Assembly (NCBI GenBank): GCA_018368345.1
Contig: JAGZEK010000010.1
Location: 29,171-93,170 of the forward strand
Source: Collinsella sp.
GTDB lineage: Bacteria > Actinomycetota > Coriobacteriia > Coriobacteriales > Coriobacteriaceae
DNA: 64,000 nucleotides
Direction: 5' to 3'
Part shown: positions 42,772 through 51,427 of the stretch, one piece after another
Numbering within the stretch: the first letter of the stretch is position 1
Layout of the letters: every line of letters begins with the position of its first letter
The notes under the pieces: generated by a model
Database searches by the model: none
Told to the model about the DNA's origin: nothing
What the model saw: the letters and a program-made list of their open reading frames with translations, nothing else
Translations under genes and position numbers: made by a program

Positions 42772-43625
42772 TACTGCTGCACCTCCTTGGACCTCGTGGC
42801 CTTAAGCTGGATCATAGAAATAGCGACAACCAGGATGCAGAAGATAACTGCCTTGGCCTGACCGATGCCCTGCCATGCGATGCCAGCACGCGAATAGAAC
42901 GTGTTGTAGATGTTCAGGGCGAGCATCTCGGTGGAGTGCGCCGGGGCGCCACCGGTAAGGGCGAGGTTCTGGTCGAACAGCTTAAAGCCGTTGGTGATGG
43001 ACAGGAACAGGCAGATGGTGATGGTCGGCATCAGGTTGGGGATCTTAACCTTCCAAAACGTCTGCCATGCCGTAGCGCCATCGACCTTGGCGGCCTCGAT
43101 GTAGTCAGACGGAATGGACTGCAGACCGGCGATGTAGATGATCATCATGTAGCCGACCTGTTGCCACAGGGTCAGGATGATAAGGCCCCAGAAGCCAGCG
43201 GCGGAGTTGAGGGCGATAAGCTGGGCACCCACGTTGGAGAGCAGGCAGTTGATCAGAATCTGCCAAATGTAACCCAGTACAATGCCGCCAATCAGGTTAG
43301 GCATAAAGAAAATCGTACGGAAGATGTTGGTGCCCTTGAGCGCCTTGCGAGTGAGCGCCTGCGCAATGGCCAGCGCGATCACGTTGATGAGCACCGTCGA
43401 CAGGAAGGCAAACGCCACGGTAAAGAAGAACGACGTGGAGAACTGCGGATCGGACAGCGCGCGCACGTAGTTCTCGATACCGACAAAGTGCGCGTTATTG
43501 ATGGTAATAAACTGGCAGAACGAGAGATAGAAACCCTGGATAAAGGGAATCACGAACCCGATCATAAACGCCAGGCACGTGGGCAGCATAAAGAGCGGCC
43601 ACCAGCGCTTGAGTGCTTTGCCCAT
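42771..43625 (-). CDS. Sugar ABC permease, MalF/MsmF-like
   Basis: A 284-residue permease with six predicted helices (FMLPTCLAFMIGFVIPFIQG near the N terminus). The EAA loop is YIEAAKVDGATAWQTFWKV with IPNLMPT. It lacks the extra domain of enterobacterial MalF, as is normal in Gram-positives. GAAAGGACCC precedes the ATG. It is second in the operon after the binding protein. Confidence 0.92.
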   Translation of the reverse strand: MGKALKRWWPLFMLPTCLAFMIGFVIPFIQGFYLSFCQFITINNAHFVGIENYVRALSDPQFSTSFFFTVAFAFLSTVLINVIALAIAQALTRKALKGTNIFRTIFFMPNLIGGIVLGYIWQILINCLLSNVGAQLIALNSAAGFWGLIILTLWQQVGYMMIIYIAGLQSIPSDYIEAAKVDGATAWQTFWKVKIPNLMPTITICLFLSITNGFKLFDQNLALTGGAPAHSTEMLALNIYNTFYSRAGIAWQGIGQAKAVIFCILVVAISMIQLKATRSKEVQQ

Positions 43626-43645
43626 AGAAGGGTCCTTTCAATATG

Positions 43646-43681
43646 CAGGGGGCGGGCAAACCTACGTCTGCCCGCCCCCTG
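43646..43681 (-). promoter_or_regulatory. Intra-operon GC-rich hairpin after the binding-protein gene
   Basis: CAGGGGGCGGGCA (43646-43658) pairs perfectly with TGCCCGCCCCCTG (43669-43681). No T-run follows. It probably stabilises the upstream mRNA, so that the binding protein is made in excess over the permeases. Confidence 0.7.
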
Positions 43682-43712
43682 TCGCTAATCAGATAGCTTG
43701 GGCAGCAACTGC

Positions 43713-45029
43713 TTACTCGGAAGCAGCCTTCTCGGTCTTCCAGCCATCGACGAAGGCGTTCTTGACGCCGTCCCACTTGGTGTTGTCGGCAGCATAAGCG
43801 ATGAGAGCCTGCTTGAGGTTCTTCTTCCACTCCTCGGAGGGGATGTAAACGAAGTCCCAAGCGACGGTCTTCTTGCCGTCCTTGGCCATAGCAACGGCCT
43901 GCTGAGAGAAGACGTTGGTGGTCTCCTTAGCGCTCTTGAACGGGGCGGTCAGACCCATCTTGTCAGCGATGATGCTGGTGGCGGTGTCAGAAGTGACGCA
44001 CCAATACATGAAGTCCTCGGTGGCCTTCTGGGCATCCTCGGAAGCCTGGGAGCTGACGCACCAGTAGTTCTCGCCGCCGGAGCACAGGCCCTGGTTCTCC
44101 TCGCCGTCGACGCCGATGTAGATCGGCAGCATGCCGAGCTGGTCGTCGGTCATACCGGCCTTGGTGAGGTCGGCGTAGGCCCAAGAGCCGTTCTGATAGA
44201 AGACGGCCTTGCCGGTTGCGAACTCGTTGGTGGCGTCGTCACCGGTCTTGGAGGCGAGCTGCGAAGGATCGCAGGTGGAGTCGGTGATGTACAGGTCGAA
44301 GATCTGCTTAAAGTTGTCGAGATACTCGCCCTTGATCTCGTCGTCCTCCTGATTGTGCTCCTTCTCGAACTCGTAGTAGAGCGGGAGGTTGGCGAGGTGC
44401 GTGGTGTAGCGCCAGCTGGAGGAGTCATCCATACCGGCGGAAGTGAAGGCACCGTCAACGCCGAGCTCGTCCTTGCGGGCCTGGATGTCATCGGCGCAAG
44501 CCTTCAGCTTGTCGAAGGAGTTGATGTCCTCGGCCTTGTAGCCGGCCTTCTCGAGGAGCTCCTTGTTGTAAATGATGCCGTAGCTCTCCTGAACCCAGTC
44601 GATACCCAGATCCTTGCCGTCGGACTGCAGCGCCAGGGAGTCGTCGATGAGCTCGCCGCGGAGCTTGGTGTCGGAAAGATCGGCGCAGTAGTCCTTCCAG
44701 TTCTTAAGGCCGGTGGGGCCGTTGACCTGGAACAGCGTCGGAGCGGAGCTCTTGGACATCTCGGACTTGAGCTTCTCCTCGTAGGTGTTGGAGGCGGCGG
44801 TCACGATCTTGACCTCGACGCCCTTCTCCTTCTTGTACGCCTTGGCGATCTCCTTCCACTCCTTGTCGACCTCGGGCTTGAACTGGAGGAAGTAGACCTC
44901 GGCAGCGTCACCAGAAGCAGAGGAGCCAGAGCCGGCAGAACCACCGCAGCCCACGAGGCCCAGACCAAGAACCGCAGCCGCGGAACCAGCAAAGCCCAGG
45001 AACTGCCTTCTGCTCATTTCGTTCTTCAT
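43713..45029 (-). CDS. Sugar ABC substrate-binding lipoprotein
   Basis: A 438-residue extracellular solute-binding protein (family 1). The signal has a twin-Arg-like SRRQFLGFAGSAAAVLGLGL and lipobox LVGC, with lipid-modified Cys about residue 27. Typical binding-protein segments are ESYGIIYNKELLEKAGYK, ATGKAVFYQNGSWAYADLTK and the end KNAFVDGWKTEKAASE. The ATG at 45029 was preferred over GTG 45047. By context (malQ, glgP, shared operators) the ligand is likely a maltodextrin or related alpha-glucoside; this is not proven by sequence. Confidence 0.92.
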   Translation of the reverse strand: MKNEMSRRQFLGFAGSAAAVLGLGLVGCGGSAGSGSSASGDAAEVYFLQFKPEVDKEWKEIAKAYKKEKGVEVKIVTAASNTYEEKLKSEMSKSSAPTLFQVNGPTGLKNWKDYCADLSDTKLRGELIDDSLALQSDGKDLGIDWVQESYGIIYNKELLEKAGYKAEDINSFDKLKACADDIQARKDELGVDGAFTSAGMDDSSSWRYTTHLANLPLYYEFEKEHNQEDDEIKGEYLDNFKQIFDLYITDSTCDPSQLASKTGDDATNEFATGKAVFYQNGSWAYADLTKAGMTDDQLGMLPIYIGVDGEENQGLCSGGENYWCVSSQASEDAQKATEDFMYWCVTSDTATSIIADKMGLTAPFKSAKETTNVFSQQAVAMAKDGKKTVAWDFVYIPSEEWKKNLKQALIAYAADNTKWDGVKNAFVDGWKTEKAASE

Positions 45030-45137
45030 TACAATCCACCCTTTCACACCGTGGCGGCACCCTTTGCCGCCGCCTTCGGAGATTGGCTCGGGGACTTTGC
45101 CCCTTTTGCTGACTTGTACAATACGCTATTTGGCTAG

Positions 45138-45224
45138 TTGTTTGAACAAGTATTACTAGAGCGGTAGAAAAACTTCGGTGAACGGTAATTTCGACTTGAT
45201 ACTTGACAAGTTTTGTATAAACAA
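45138..45224. promoter_or_regulatory. Operator cluster in the sugar ABC promoter
   Basis: TTGTTTGAACAA (45138-45149) and TTGTATAAACAA (45213-45224) are 12-bp palindromes related to TTGTTTAAACAA. ACTTGACAAGT (45201-45211) is a further palindrome. They lie in the 306-base spacer between the GntR terminator and the binding-protein gene; no gene is seen there. Confidence 0.65.
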
Positions 45225-45245
45225 TTATTTGTTATCGAATGCAGA

Positions 45246-45294
45246 GAAAACGCCCGATCAAGCCGATGCATCGTCGGTTTGACCGGGCGTTTTC
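45246..45294 (-). terminator. Terminator of the GntR regulator gene
   Basis: GAAAACGCCCGATCAAGCCGA (45246-45266) pairs with 45274-45294 with a few mismatches. T4 ends occur on both strands. Confidence 0.85.
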
Positions 45295-45335
45295 GCTTTG
45301 AGGGCATGAGTCTCGTCAGGCTGCGAGCTAGCCAG

Positions 45336-46055
45336 CTATCGCTTGGAATTGACGCGGTAATGGAAGATCTCGGGGTGTGTGCGGGCATGCGTGACCTCGA
45401 ACAAGATGCCGTCCGAGGTGTACGACTGGCTCTCCATAACGGCGACGCAGTTGTACTTGCCGAGGTCCAGATAGCTGCAGTCTTCATCGTTGGCGAGCTC
45501 GACACTCACCGTACGACGGCTCGCCATCACTTTGACGCCGCGCTTGTGCTCCAGATAGCCGTAGATAGAATCCGCCGCGATCTCGGGGGTCAGGCCCTTG
45601 GCGATCGACGCCAAAAAGTAGCCATGGTCCACTTGGCGCGCGCTGCCGTTGAGGCTTCGGACACGCACTACGCGAATCAGCTCCTCGCCCACCTTAAAGC
45701 CCAGGCGACGTGAGAGTTGCTCAGTGCAAATCAAATGTTCAAAAGACTTGACCTCGGTCGATGCGACGGCATTGTTGCGTTTTGCGAACTCGCCAAACGA
45801 CTCAACCTCTTCGAGTGCGCCCAGCATGTCGGTTTCGCCCTTAAGCCAAATAACGCGCACGCCCTTACCGTGTATAGGCTGCACAAACATCTGGTCGGCC
45901 AGCATGCTCAAGGCGCGTCGAACGGTATTGCGCGTGCAGCCAAACTCCGCGGTCAGCTCGGCTTCGGTTGGCAGCATCTCCTGAAACGCATAGGTCCCGT
46001 TGATGATGCGCGAACGGATCTCGCGGTAGATTCCTTCGTAAATCGCTTTTGGCAT
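45336..46055 (-). CDS. GntR/HutC-family (UTRA) transcriptional regulator
   Basis: A 239-residue protein. The N-terminal winged helix (IYREIRSRIINGTYAFQEML, PTEAELTAEFGCTRNTVRRA) is followed by a UTRA effector domain (about 90-235) with LICTEQLSRRLGFKVGEELI, VRVRSLNGSARQVDHGYFLA and CVAVMESQSYTSDG. HutC-type regulators usually sense sugar phosphates. It lies directly upstream of the sugar ABC operon and divergent from the PTS-HAD gene. Palindromes TTGTTTAAAC in all these promoters are good candidate sites. AGAGGTGAAATC precedes the ATG. Confidence 0.9.
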   Translation of the reverse strand: MPKAIYEGIYREIRSRIINGTYAFQEMLPTEAELTAEFGCTRNTVRRALSMLADQMFVQPIHGKGVRVIWLKGETDMLGALEEVESFGEFAKRNNAVASTEVKSFEHLICTEQLSRRLGFKVGEELIRVVRVRSLNGSARQVDHGYFLASIAKGLTPEIAADSIYGYLEHKRGVKVMASRRTVSVELANDEDCSYLDLGKYNCVAVMESQSYTSDGILFEVTHARTHPEIFHYRVNSKR

Positions 46056-46107
46056 GATTTCACCTCTAATGAATATGTATGGCTAGGCACGATAGCATTT
46101 CTTAAAG

Positions 46108-46241
46108 TTGTTTAAACCGATTATCGGTAAAGCACGGATTATTTACCGTCGACGGTTCCCCCGAAACCCAAATCGGACCGAATCAAAACCGTCAATGCGG
46201 CAAGCAGCCAGTCCTCTACAATGAGTTCATTGTTTAAACGT
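46108..46241. promoter_or_regulatory. Two operators between the divergent GntR and PTS-HAD genes
   Basis: TTGTTTAAACCG (46108-46119) lies near the GntR promoter and TTGTTTAAACGT (46230-46241) near the PTS-HAD start. Both contain TTGTTTAAAC. This suggests autoregulation and control of the PTS gene. Confidence 0.65.
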
Positions 46242-46279
46242 TCTTGCTCGCACAGCATGTTGCATCCGAAAGGCATATT

Positions 46280-48730
46280 ATGCTGCAGAAAATCCAACGT
46301 TTTGGCGGAGCCATGTTCGCGCCCGCCATGCTGTTTTCTATATCAGGCCTCATGGTCGGCATCTCCGCCCTCGCAACGACCGTGGATATCGTCGGCGACC
46401 TCGCCGTATACGGAACCCCCTGGTACGTTTTCTGGACTATCATTCAGCGCGGCTCGTGGACGGTCTTTAAGCGCCTTCCACTCCTTTTTGCCGTAGCGCT
46501 GCCTATCGGCCTTGCCCAAAAGCAACCGGCACGCTGCTGCCTCGAGGCGCTCGTAGCCTATTTTGCCTACTGTTTCTTTTTGAGCGAGATCATTAAGCTG
46601 AGCGGAGACAACCTTGGGCTTAAGTACCCGTCGTTTTTGACCTCCGCTAGCGGCATCACCGTCATCGACGGCATCAAGACGCTCGACACCGGCATTATCG
46701 GCCCGCTGGCGGTATCGGCAACCGTCGTCGCGATCCATGACCGCTTCTACGATGCCAAGGTTCCCGATTGGCTCGGCACCTTCTCGGGTTCCTCGCTGGT
46801 CTACCTCATCAGCTTTTTTGCCGTGTTTGCCCTTGCCGCCATCTCGGCCGCCATCGTGCCTTTCGCATACGCTGTGACCGAAACGCTGCGCCACGCACTT
46901 GCGGGCGTCGGCCCCTTCGGCGTGGGCATCTTTGTGTTTTTGGAGCGAGCGCTCGAGCCCATGGGGCTGCACCATCTGCTCTATATGCCCATCTATTACG
47001 ACAATCTGGTCATTCACGACGGTATTTACGCCACGTGGACCAACCTGCTCCCCATTCTCTCCCATAGCACGCGCCCTTTAAATGAACTTGCGCCCTGGGC
47101 AGGTTTTACCGCCACCGGCTGGGGCAAGCTCTTTGGCCTTCCCGCCATCGCGGCAGCATTCTATTTCACCGCCAAACCCGAACGCCGCGCCGGCCTTAAG
47201 GTCATCCTTTTGCCCGCCATCGTCGCCTCGGTGGTCTGCGGCGTCACCGAGCCGCTCGAGTTTCTCTTTATGTTCACCTATCCCGGACTCTTTTTGCTCT
47301 ACGCCGTCCTGTCCTCCTGCCTTGCCATGACCATGAACTTCTTTGGCATCGTCGGCATCTTCTCGGGCGGTCTCATGGAAATGACGGCCTTCAACTTCAT
47401 CCCACTCATGCGAATGCATGCCGGCTCCTACCTTTTGGCGCTCGGTATCGGTCTGATGTTTAGCGCTGTCTTTTTTCTGGTCTTCCGGGGCCTCATTCTG
47501 GCTTTCGACCTAAAAACCCCAGGCCGCGAGGATCATATCGCCAGCGATGCGGCGCTCGCACGTCTGACGGGAAAAAGCTCTGCCAAAGAAGGCGCGGCCC
47601 AAAACGGCACCGACAACCAATCATCCCAAGATCATCTGCTTGCTGAGCAAGTCGTTGCGCTCTTGGGTGGCGTTAGCAATATTGCAGGAGCGACCAATTG
47701 CGCCACGCGTCTGCGCGTTGAGGTCGCAGAACCTTCCGTTGTCGCAGACAACGCAGCCTTCGTCGCGGCGGGCGCCAAGGGCCTCATCATTACGGGCAAG
47801 ACCGCCCAGGTGATTATTGGCATCTCCGTTCCCCGCGTTAAAGAGCATTTTGACCAGATCATGGGCCTCGAGCCGGGATTTGTGCCCACCACCTCGGCCT
47901 CCCCTGCCGCCAGCGCAGCCCATAAGCGCGGCGATATCTGCTTCTTCGATATCGACGGAACACTCGCCTGGCAAGACCCTCGAGTGGCACAAGAGCTTCC
48001 CGAGAGCGAGCGAGACCTCTCCCCCTATCCCAATGAAGCGGTCTCGCAAGCCATCCGTGATTTTGTCGCCAAGGGCAATATGGCGTTTATCTGCACAGGG
48101 CGCACGCTGAGCTGCATCCATCCAAAGCTGCTCGAGCTGCCCTGGACCGGCATCGTCTGCCTCGCGGGTGGCTATGTCGAACTTGAGGGACACGTGATTC
48201 GCGATTTGGCGATGACGCCCGGCATGCTGCAGCGCCTTGCTCCCATTCTTGAGCAATCGGACGAAGTGATTCGTTTTGAGGGACTCAATGGCGTCGTTCG
48301 CATGAGTGCCGATGCGCCCGACGCCCCGGGATACGCCCGCACCGTGGGCGATGCAATTACGCAGCTGCAACATTACAGCGCCTACAAGATCTTAATGTCC
48401 ACGTCGCTTGCCAACCGCATCGCTCAGGATCAAGCGTTTGAGCCGCTGCTCTGCTTTAACGAGCTCGAGCTCGAAGTGACCGAGATTTCGCCTCGCGAAT
48501 GCACCAAGCGCGAGGGTATCCAGTCCGTACTCGACGCCCTCGATCCCCACCACGGAACCGTATACGGCATCGGCGACGCCAGCAATGACGTCTCGCTGAT
48601 GAACGCCGTCGACGTTGGCATCGCCATGGGCAACGCGCCGGACTTCCTCAAGGAAAAGGCCGACTATGTCACCGACAGCATCGACCACGACGGCGTCGTC
48701 ACCGCGCTCGAACACTTTGGGCTTATCTAG
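46280..48730 (+). CDS. PTS EIIC-EIIB (glucose/maltose family) fused to a HAD phosphatase
   Basis: An 816-residue fusion. Residues 1-415 form a membrane EIIC domain of the glucose/maltose (MalX-like) family, with CGVTEPLEFLFMF near 320. Residues about 450-535 are EIIB with phospho-Cys474 in NCATRLRVEV. Residues about 552-816 are a Cof-type HAD hydrolase with FFDIDGTLAW (nucleophile Asp557) and GDASNDVSLMNAVDVGIAMG. It would import and phosphorylate a glucoside, and could hydrolyse a sugar phosphate at the same site. No EIIA is in the window. ATG at 46280 follows GAAAGG. Confidence 0.93.
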   Translation: MLQKIQRFGGAMFAPAMLFSISGLMVGISALATTVDIVGDLAVYGTPWYVFWTIIQRGSWTVFKRLPLLFAVALPIGLAQKQPARCCLEALVAYFAYCFFLSEIIKLSGDNLGLKYPSFLTSASGITVIDGIKTLDTGIIGPLAVSATVVAIHDRFYDAKVPDWLGTFSGSSLVYLISFFAVFALAAISAAIVPFAYAVTETLRHALAGVGPFGVGIFVFLERALEPMGLHHLLYMPIYYDNLVIHDGIYATWTNLLPILSHSTRPLNELAPWAGFTATGWGKLFGLPAIAAAFYFTAKPERRAGLKVILLPAIVASVVCGVTEPLEFLFMFTYPGLFLLYAVLSSCLAMTMNFFGIVGIFSGGLMEMTAFNFIPLMRMHAGSYLLALGIGLMFSAVFFLVFRGLILAFDLKTPGREDHIASDAALARLTGKSSAKEGAAQNGTDNQSSQDHLLAEQVVALLGGVSNIAGATNCATRLRVEVAEPSVVADNAAFVAAGAKGLIITGKTAQVIIGISVPRVKEHFDQIMGLEPGFVPTTSASPAASAAHKRGDICFFDIDGTLAWQDPRVAQELPESERDLSPYPNEAVSQAIRDFVAKGNMAFICTGRTLSCIHPKLLELPWTGIVCLAGGYVELEGHVIRDLAMTPGMLQRLAPILEQSDEVIRFEGLNGVVRMSADAPDAPGYARTVGDAITQLQHYSAYKILMSTSLANRIAQDQAFEPLLCFNELELEVTEISPRECTKREGIQSVLDALDPHHGTVYGIGDASNDVSLMNAVDVGIAMGNAPDFLKEKADYVTDSIDHDGVVTALEHFGLI

Positions 48731-48845
48731 CCAAGCCCCTACCGCACTTGCGGCCGCATGGACCAATCGTCTTCAACCGCCGCGCTCGACGCCCTAATGT
48801 GGCAATATGTTGTCTGCATAATGCAACGATGCAACCTATCAAAGA

Positions 48846-49871
48846 ATGCGAGAACCCGTGTCCAGTCCGTTTACCAGCTTTTTAGCCCAGCACTTTGACC
48901 AGATTAACGACTATCTGGCCACGTTCTTTGACGGACAGGCGACTTCCGCCGATATCGAGCGCTACCTGTATACCCCGCTCTCGGCATTTACGGCAAACGC
49001 TGGCAAGCGCCACCGCCCGCTCATCTGCATGCTCGCCGCCACTGCGGTAGGCGGCAGCTTTGAGAGCGCCCGCAGCGCAGCGGCGGCCATCGAGCACTTT
49101 CAGTCGGGCGCACTCATCCACGACGACATCGCCGACAACGGGCAGATTCGTCGCGGCAAGCCCTGCATGCACCTTACCGAGGGCACCGGTCTTGCCATCA
49201 ACTGCGGTGACCTGGCGCTCACCATGGTCACCAAGACGGTTCTCGACGACCCCACGCTCGAGTCCGACGTGAAGCTGCGTGTGCTCCACGAGCTTACCGA
49301 GATGATCGTCCGCACCATCGAGGGTCAAGCGCTTGACCTGGGTTGGGTCCGTGACGAGCGCTTTGATATCTCGGTTGATGACTACCTGGACATGGCGACG
49401 CACAAGACCGCGTATTACAGCGGAGCCACGCCGCTTGCCGCCGGAGCCATTATCGGCGGCGGCAGCGAAGAGCAGGTCGAGGCGCTACGCGCCTTTGGCC
49501 TGCACACCGGCCTTGCCTTTCAGATTCAGGACGACCTGCTCAACTTGGTCGGCACCAAAGAGGCCGCCAACAAGGACTTCCGCACCGACATCACCGAGGG
49601 TAAACGCACGCTCGTTGCCGTGCACGCCCTGTCTGATGAGCGCCATCACGACGAGGTCGAGGCAATCCTTTCCTCGGGCACCGAGGACCCCGCGCAGCTC
49701 GCGCGCGCCGTGGAGATCTTCCAGGAGACCGGCTCCATCGATTACGCCCACACCTATGCGCTCGACCTGACCGCTAAGGCCAAGGCCGCTATCGAAGGCG
49801 TCGAGCTCGACCCGCATGCGCGCGAGCTCTTCCTCTCAATGGCAGATTTCTTTGTGGAGCGTCTTAACTAG
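48846..49871 (+). CDS. Trans-isoprenyl (polyprenyl) diphosphate synthase
   Basis: A 341-residue all-helical prenyltransferase. The first Asp-rich motif is LIHDDIADNGQIRRGKP and the second is GLAFQIQDDLLNLVG with DFRTDITEGKRTL. KRHRPLICMLAATAVGG is the substrate-binding Lys/Arg region. It condenses IPP onto an allylic diphosphate to make a C15-C50 chain; chain length cannot be set by eye. The first Asp-rich motif reads DDxxD, the short form. GTG 48858 is an alternative start. It may supply quinone or carrier lipid precursors. Confidence 0.92.
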   Translation: MREPVSSPFTSFLAQHFDQINDYLATFFDGQATSADIERYLYTPLSAFTANAGKRHRPLICMLAATAVGGSFESARSAAAAIEHFQSGALIHDDIADNGQIRRGKPCMHLTEGTGLAINCGDLALTMVTKTVLDDPTLESDVKLRVLHELTEMIVRTIEGQALDLGWVRDERFDISVDDYLDMATHKTAYYSGATPLAAGAIIGGGSEEQVEALRAFGLHTGLAFQIQDDLLNLVGTKEAANKDFRTDITEGKRTLVAVHALSDERHHDEVEAILSSGTEDPAQLARAVEIFQETGSIDYAHTYALDLTAKAKAAIEGVELDPHARELFLSMADFFVERLN

Positions 49872-50010
49872 CGGGGGTCATAAAACCTGTGGGCAGCGAG
49901 TTTGGGTACAAGTTGCTACACTATTGAGTGCATGTTTATAAATTGTCTCGCGTTGTCTATCCGACACACGCTCAAAATAGTACGAATGGTACGCCGAAAG
50001 GGGTTCGTTC

Positions 50011-50916
50011 ATGGAACCTATTACCACGGGCATGCAGGGAGCAGCCGTCGAGGATGTTCAGTCCCGCCTTCTGCAGCTCGGCTATACAATCGATGACGCC
50101 GAGGTTGTCGACAAGCGCTTTGGCACCACCACCGAGCAGGCCGTCAGCACCTTCAGGCTCGACAGCGGCCTTGCTGCCGGTCATGCCGTCGATATCCCCT
50201 GTTGGAGCGCCCTGGTCGACGCCTCGTATAAGCTGGGCGACCGCACTCTGTATCTGCGCATGCCCAATTTCCATGGCGCCGATGTGCAGGCCCTGCAGCG
50301 CGCTCTCAACGTTTTGGGCTTTGCCTGTGGCGAAGACGACGGCTACTTTGGTCCGCATACCGAGGCCGCCCTGCAGCAGTTCCAGGAAAATGTCGGCCTG
50401 TTTGCCGACGGCATGGCCTTCCAGGACACCTACGCCTATATCAACCGCCTGCACCATGTGTGGGAGGGCAAGCCCTCGGTCACCGAAGCCGAGTCCCGCA
50501 TCGGTTTTGCTCGCGCCGCCAACGTGCTCGAGCGCTTCCAGATCGCCGTTATCGGTGAGGACCCCATCGCACGCAGCGTTGCTTCGCGCATGTGGAACAT
50601 CGCCACGGCAACGACCGACAACAGCGGCATGATGCTCTGCGACTCCGAGGTCCCAACCGACGTTGACCTGGTGCTCGAGATCGCAAGCGACGAGCTGCCC
50701 GCCGACGCCGCGCCACGCGCCACGATTGCCCTCGCCGAGTGCCACAACCTGGCCCAGCGCATCCGCACCGCCAATGTCGCCGCGCAGCAGAAGCCGGCTC
50801 GCATTCGCATTGAGCTCACGGGCATGACGCGCTACAACGGCACCTTCACGGCCAGCGACGCGCAGACGCTCGCCGTACGCCTACTCGACGGCGTTTGCGA
50901 TGCCCTCGCAGATTAG
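50011..50916 (+). CDS. Cytoplasmic protein with two peptidoglycan-binding-like repeats
   Basis: A 301-residue protein with two PG_binding_1-type repeats (about 3-70, QGAAVEDVQSRLLQLGY; about 80-150, GADVQALQRALNVLGFACGE, DGYFGPHTEAALQQFQE). The C-terminal domain (about 165-301; FQIAVIGEDPIARSVASRMW, DLVLEIASDE) lacks obvious catalytic residues. There is no signal peptide or membrane segment. Two such repeats before a degenerate amidase-like domain recall the actinobacterial regulator CwlM, but I cannot confirm that. ATG at 50011 follows GAAAGGGG. Confidence 0.7.
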   Translation: MEPITTGMQGAAVEDVQSRLLQLGYTIDDAEVVDKRFGTTTEQAVSTFRLDSGLAAGHAVDIPCWSALVDASYKLGDRTLYLRMPNFHGADVQALQRALNVLGFACGEDDGYFGPHTEAALQQFQENVGLFADGMAFQDTYAYINRLHHVWEGKPSVTEAESRIGFARAANVLERFQIAVIGEDPIARSVASRMWNIATATTDNSGMMLCDSEVPTDVDLVLEIASDELPADAAPRATIALAECHNLAQRIRTANVAAQQKPARIRIELTGMTRYNGTFTASDAQTLAVRLLDGVCDALAD

Positions 50917-50954
50917 GTAAACTAGACGAGTTGCTTTTGGGCAACACCACACAT

Positions 50955-51029
50955 TGGGACGTAGTTCAACGGTAGAACTCCGGTTTTTGGTGCCGGCTGT
51001 TGGGGGTTCGAATCCCTCCGTCCCAGCCA
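50955..51029 (+). tRNA. tRNA-Gln (anticodon TTG)
   Basis: A 75-nt cloverleaf. The acceptor is TGGGACG/CGTCCCA with GCCA end, anticodon loop TTTTGGT (TTG), and T arm GGGGGTTCGAATCCCTC. A terminator and tRNA-tail repeat modules follow. Confidence 0.95.
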
Positions 51030-51038
51030 TTAAAACTG

Positions 51039-51075
51039 AGCGCCCTAAGCCCATAACGGCCCAGGGCGCTTTCTT
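51039..51075 (+). terminator. tRNA-Gln terminator
   Basis: AGCGCCCT (51039-51046) pairs with AGGGCGCT (51063-51070), then TTCTT. Confidence 0.8.
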
Positions 51076-51081
51076 GTGGGC

Positions 51082-51330
51082 AAGCGGAGGAATTCGAGCC
51101 CGCAAGGGTGCGGAGCTGAGGAAACGCGAAGCGTTTTCCAGCGCAGCACGCAAGGAGCGAAGCGACGCAGCGGGGCGCGGCCGCCGACCAGGCGGACGCG
51201 GAATCCCTCCGTCCCACACCAGCCAAGAGCCCCTCACGTCAAGCAAATCGAGCCAACGCCGCCAAGCGGAGGGATCCGAACCCGCAAGGGTGCGGAGCGA
51301 CGCAGCGGCGCGCGGGCGCCGCAGGCAGAC
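51082..51330 (+). repeat. tRNA-tail modules after tRNA-Gln: inverted, direct, inverted copies
   Basis: AAGCGGAGGAATTCGAGCCC (near 51083) is close to the reverse complement of the tRNA-Gln T arm and is followed by GCAAGGGTGCGGAGC. A GC-rich hairpin block follows, then a direct copy of the tRNA end (GAATCCCTCCGTCCCA, 51201-51216). A second inverted copy starts near 51265 (AAGCGGAGGGATCCGAACCC, then the same GCAAGGGTGCGGAGC). The layout repeats that after tRNA-Leu. Confidence 0.78.
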
Positions 51331-51337
51331 GCGGTGT

Positions 51338-51392
51338 CGGCACTTGGGGACGCTCCTAAGTGCCGGCATTATAGGAACGTCCCCAAGTGCCG
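51338..51392. repeat. REP-like palindrome with AACGTCCCC
   Basis: CGGCACTTGGGGACG (51338-51352) pairs perfectly with CGTCCCCAAGTGCCG (51378-51392). The spacer contains another AAGTGCCGG. It resembles the palindrome at 18431-18463. Confidence 0.8.
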
Positions 51393-51427
51393 GCTCGGGA
51401 CTATTTTCGAGGACCCTCCGAAGGACT

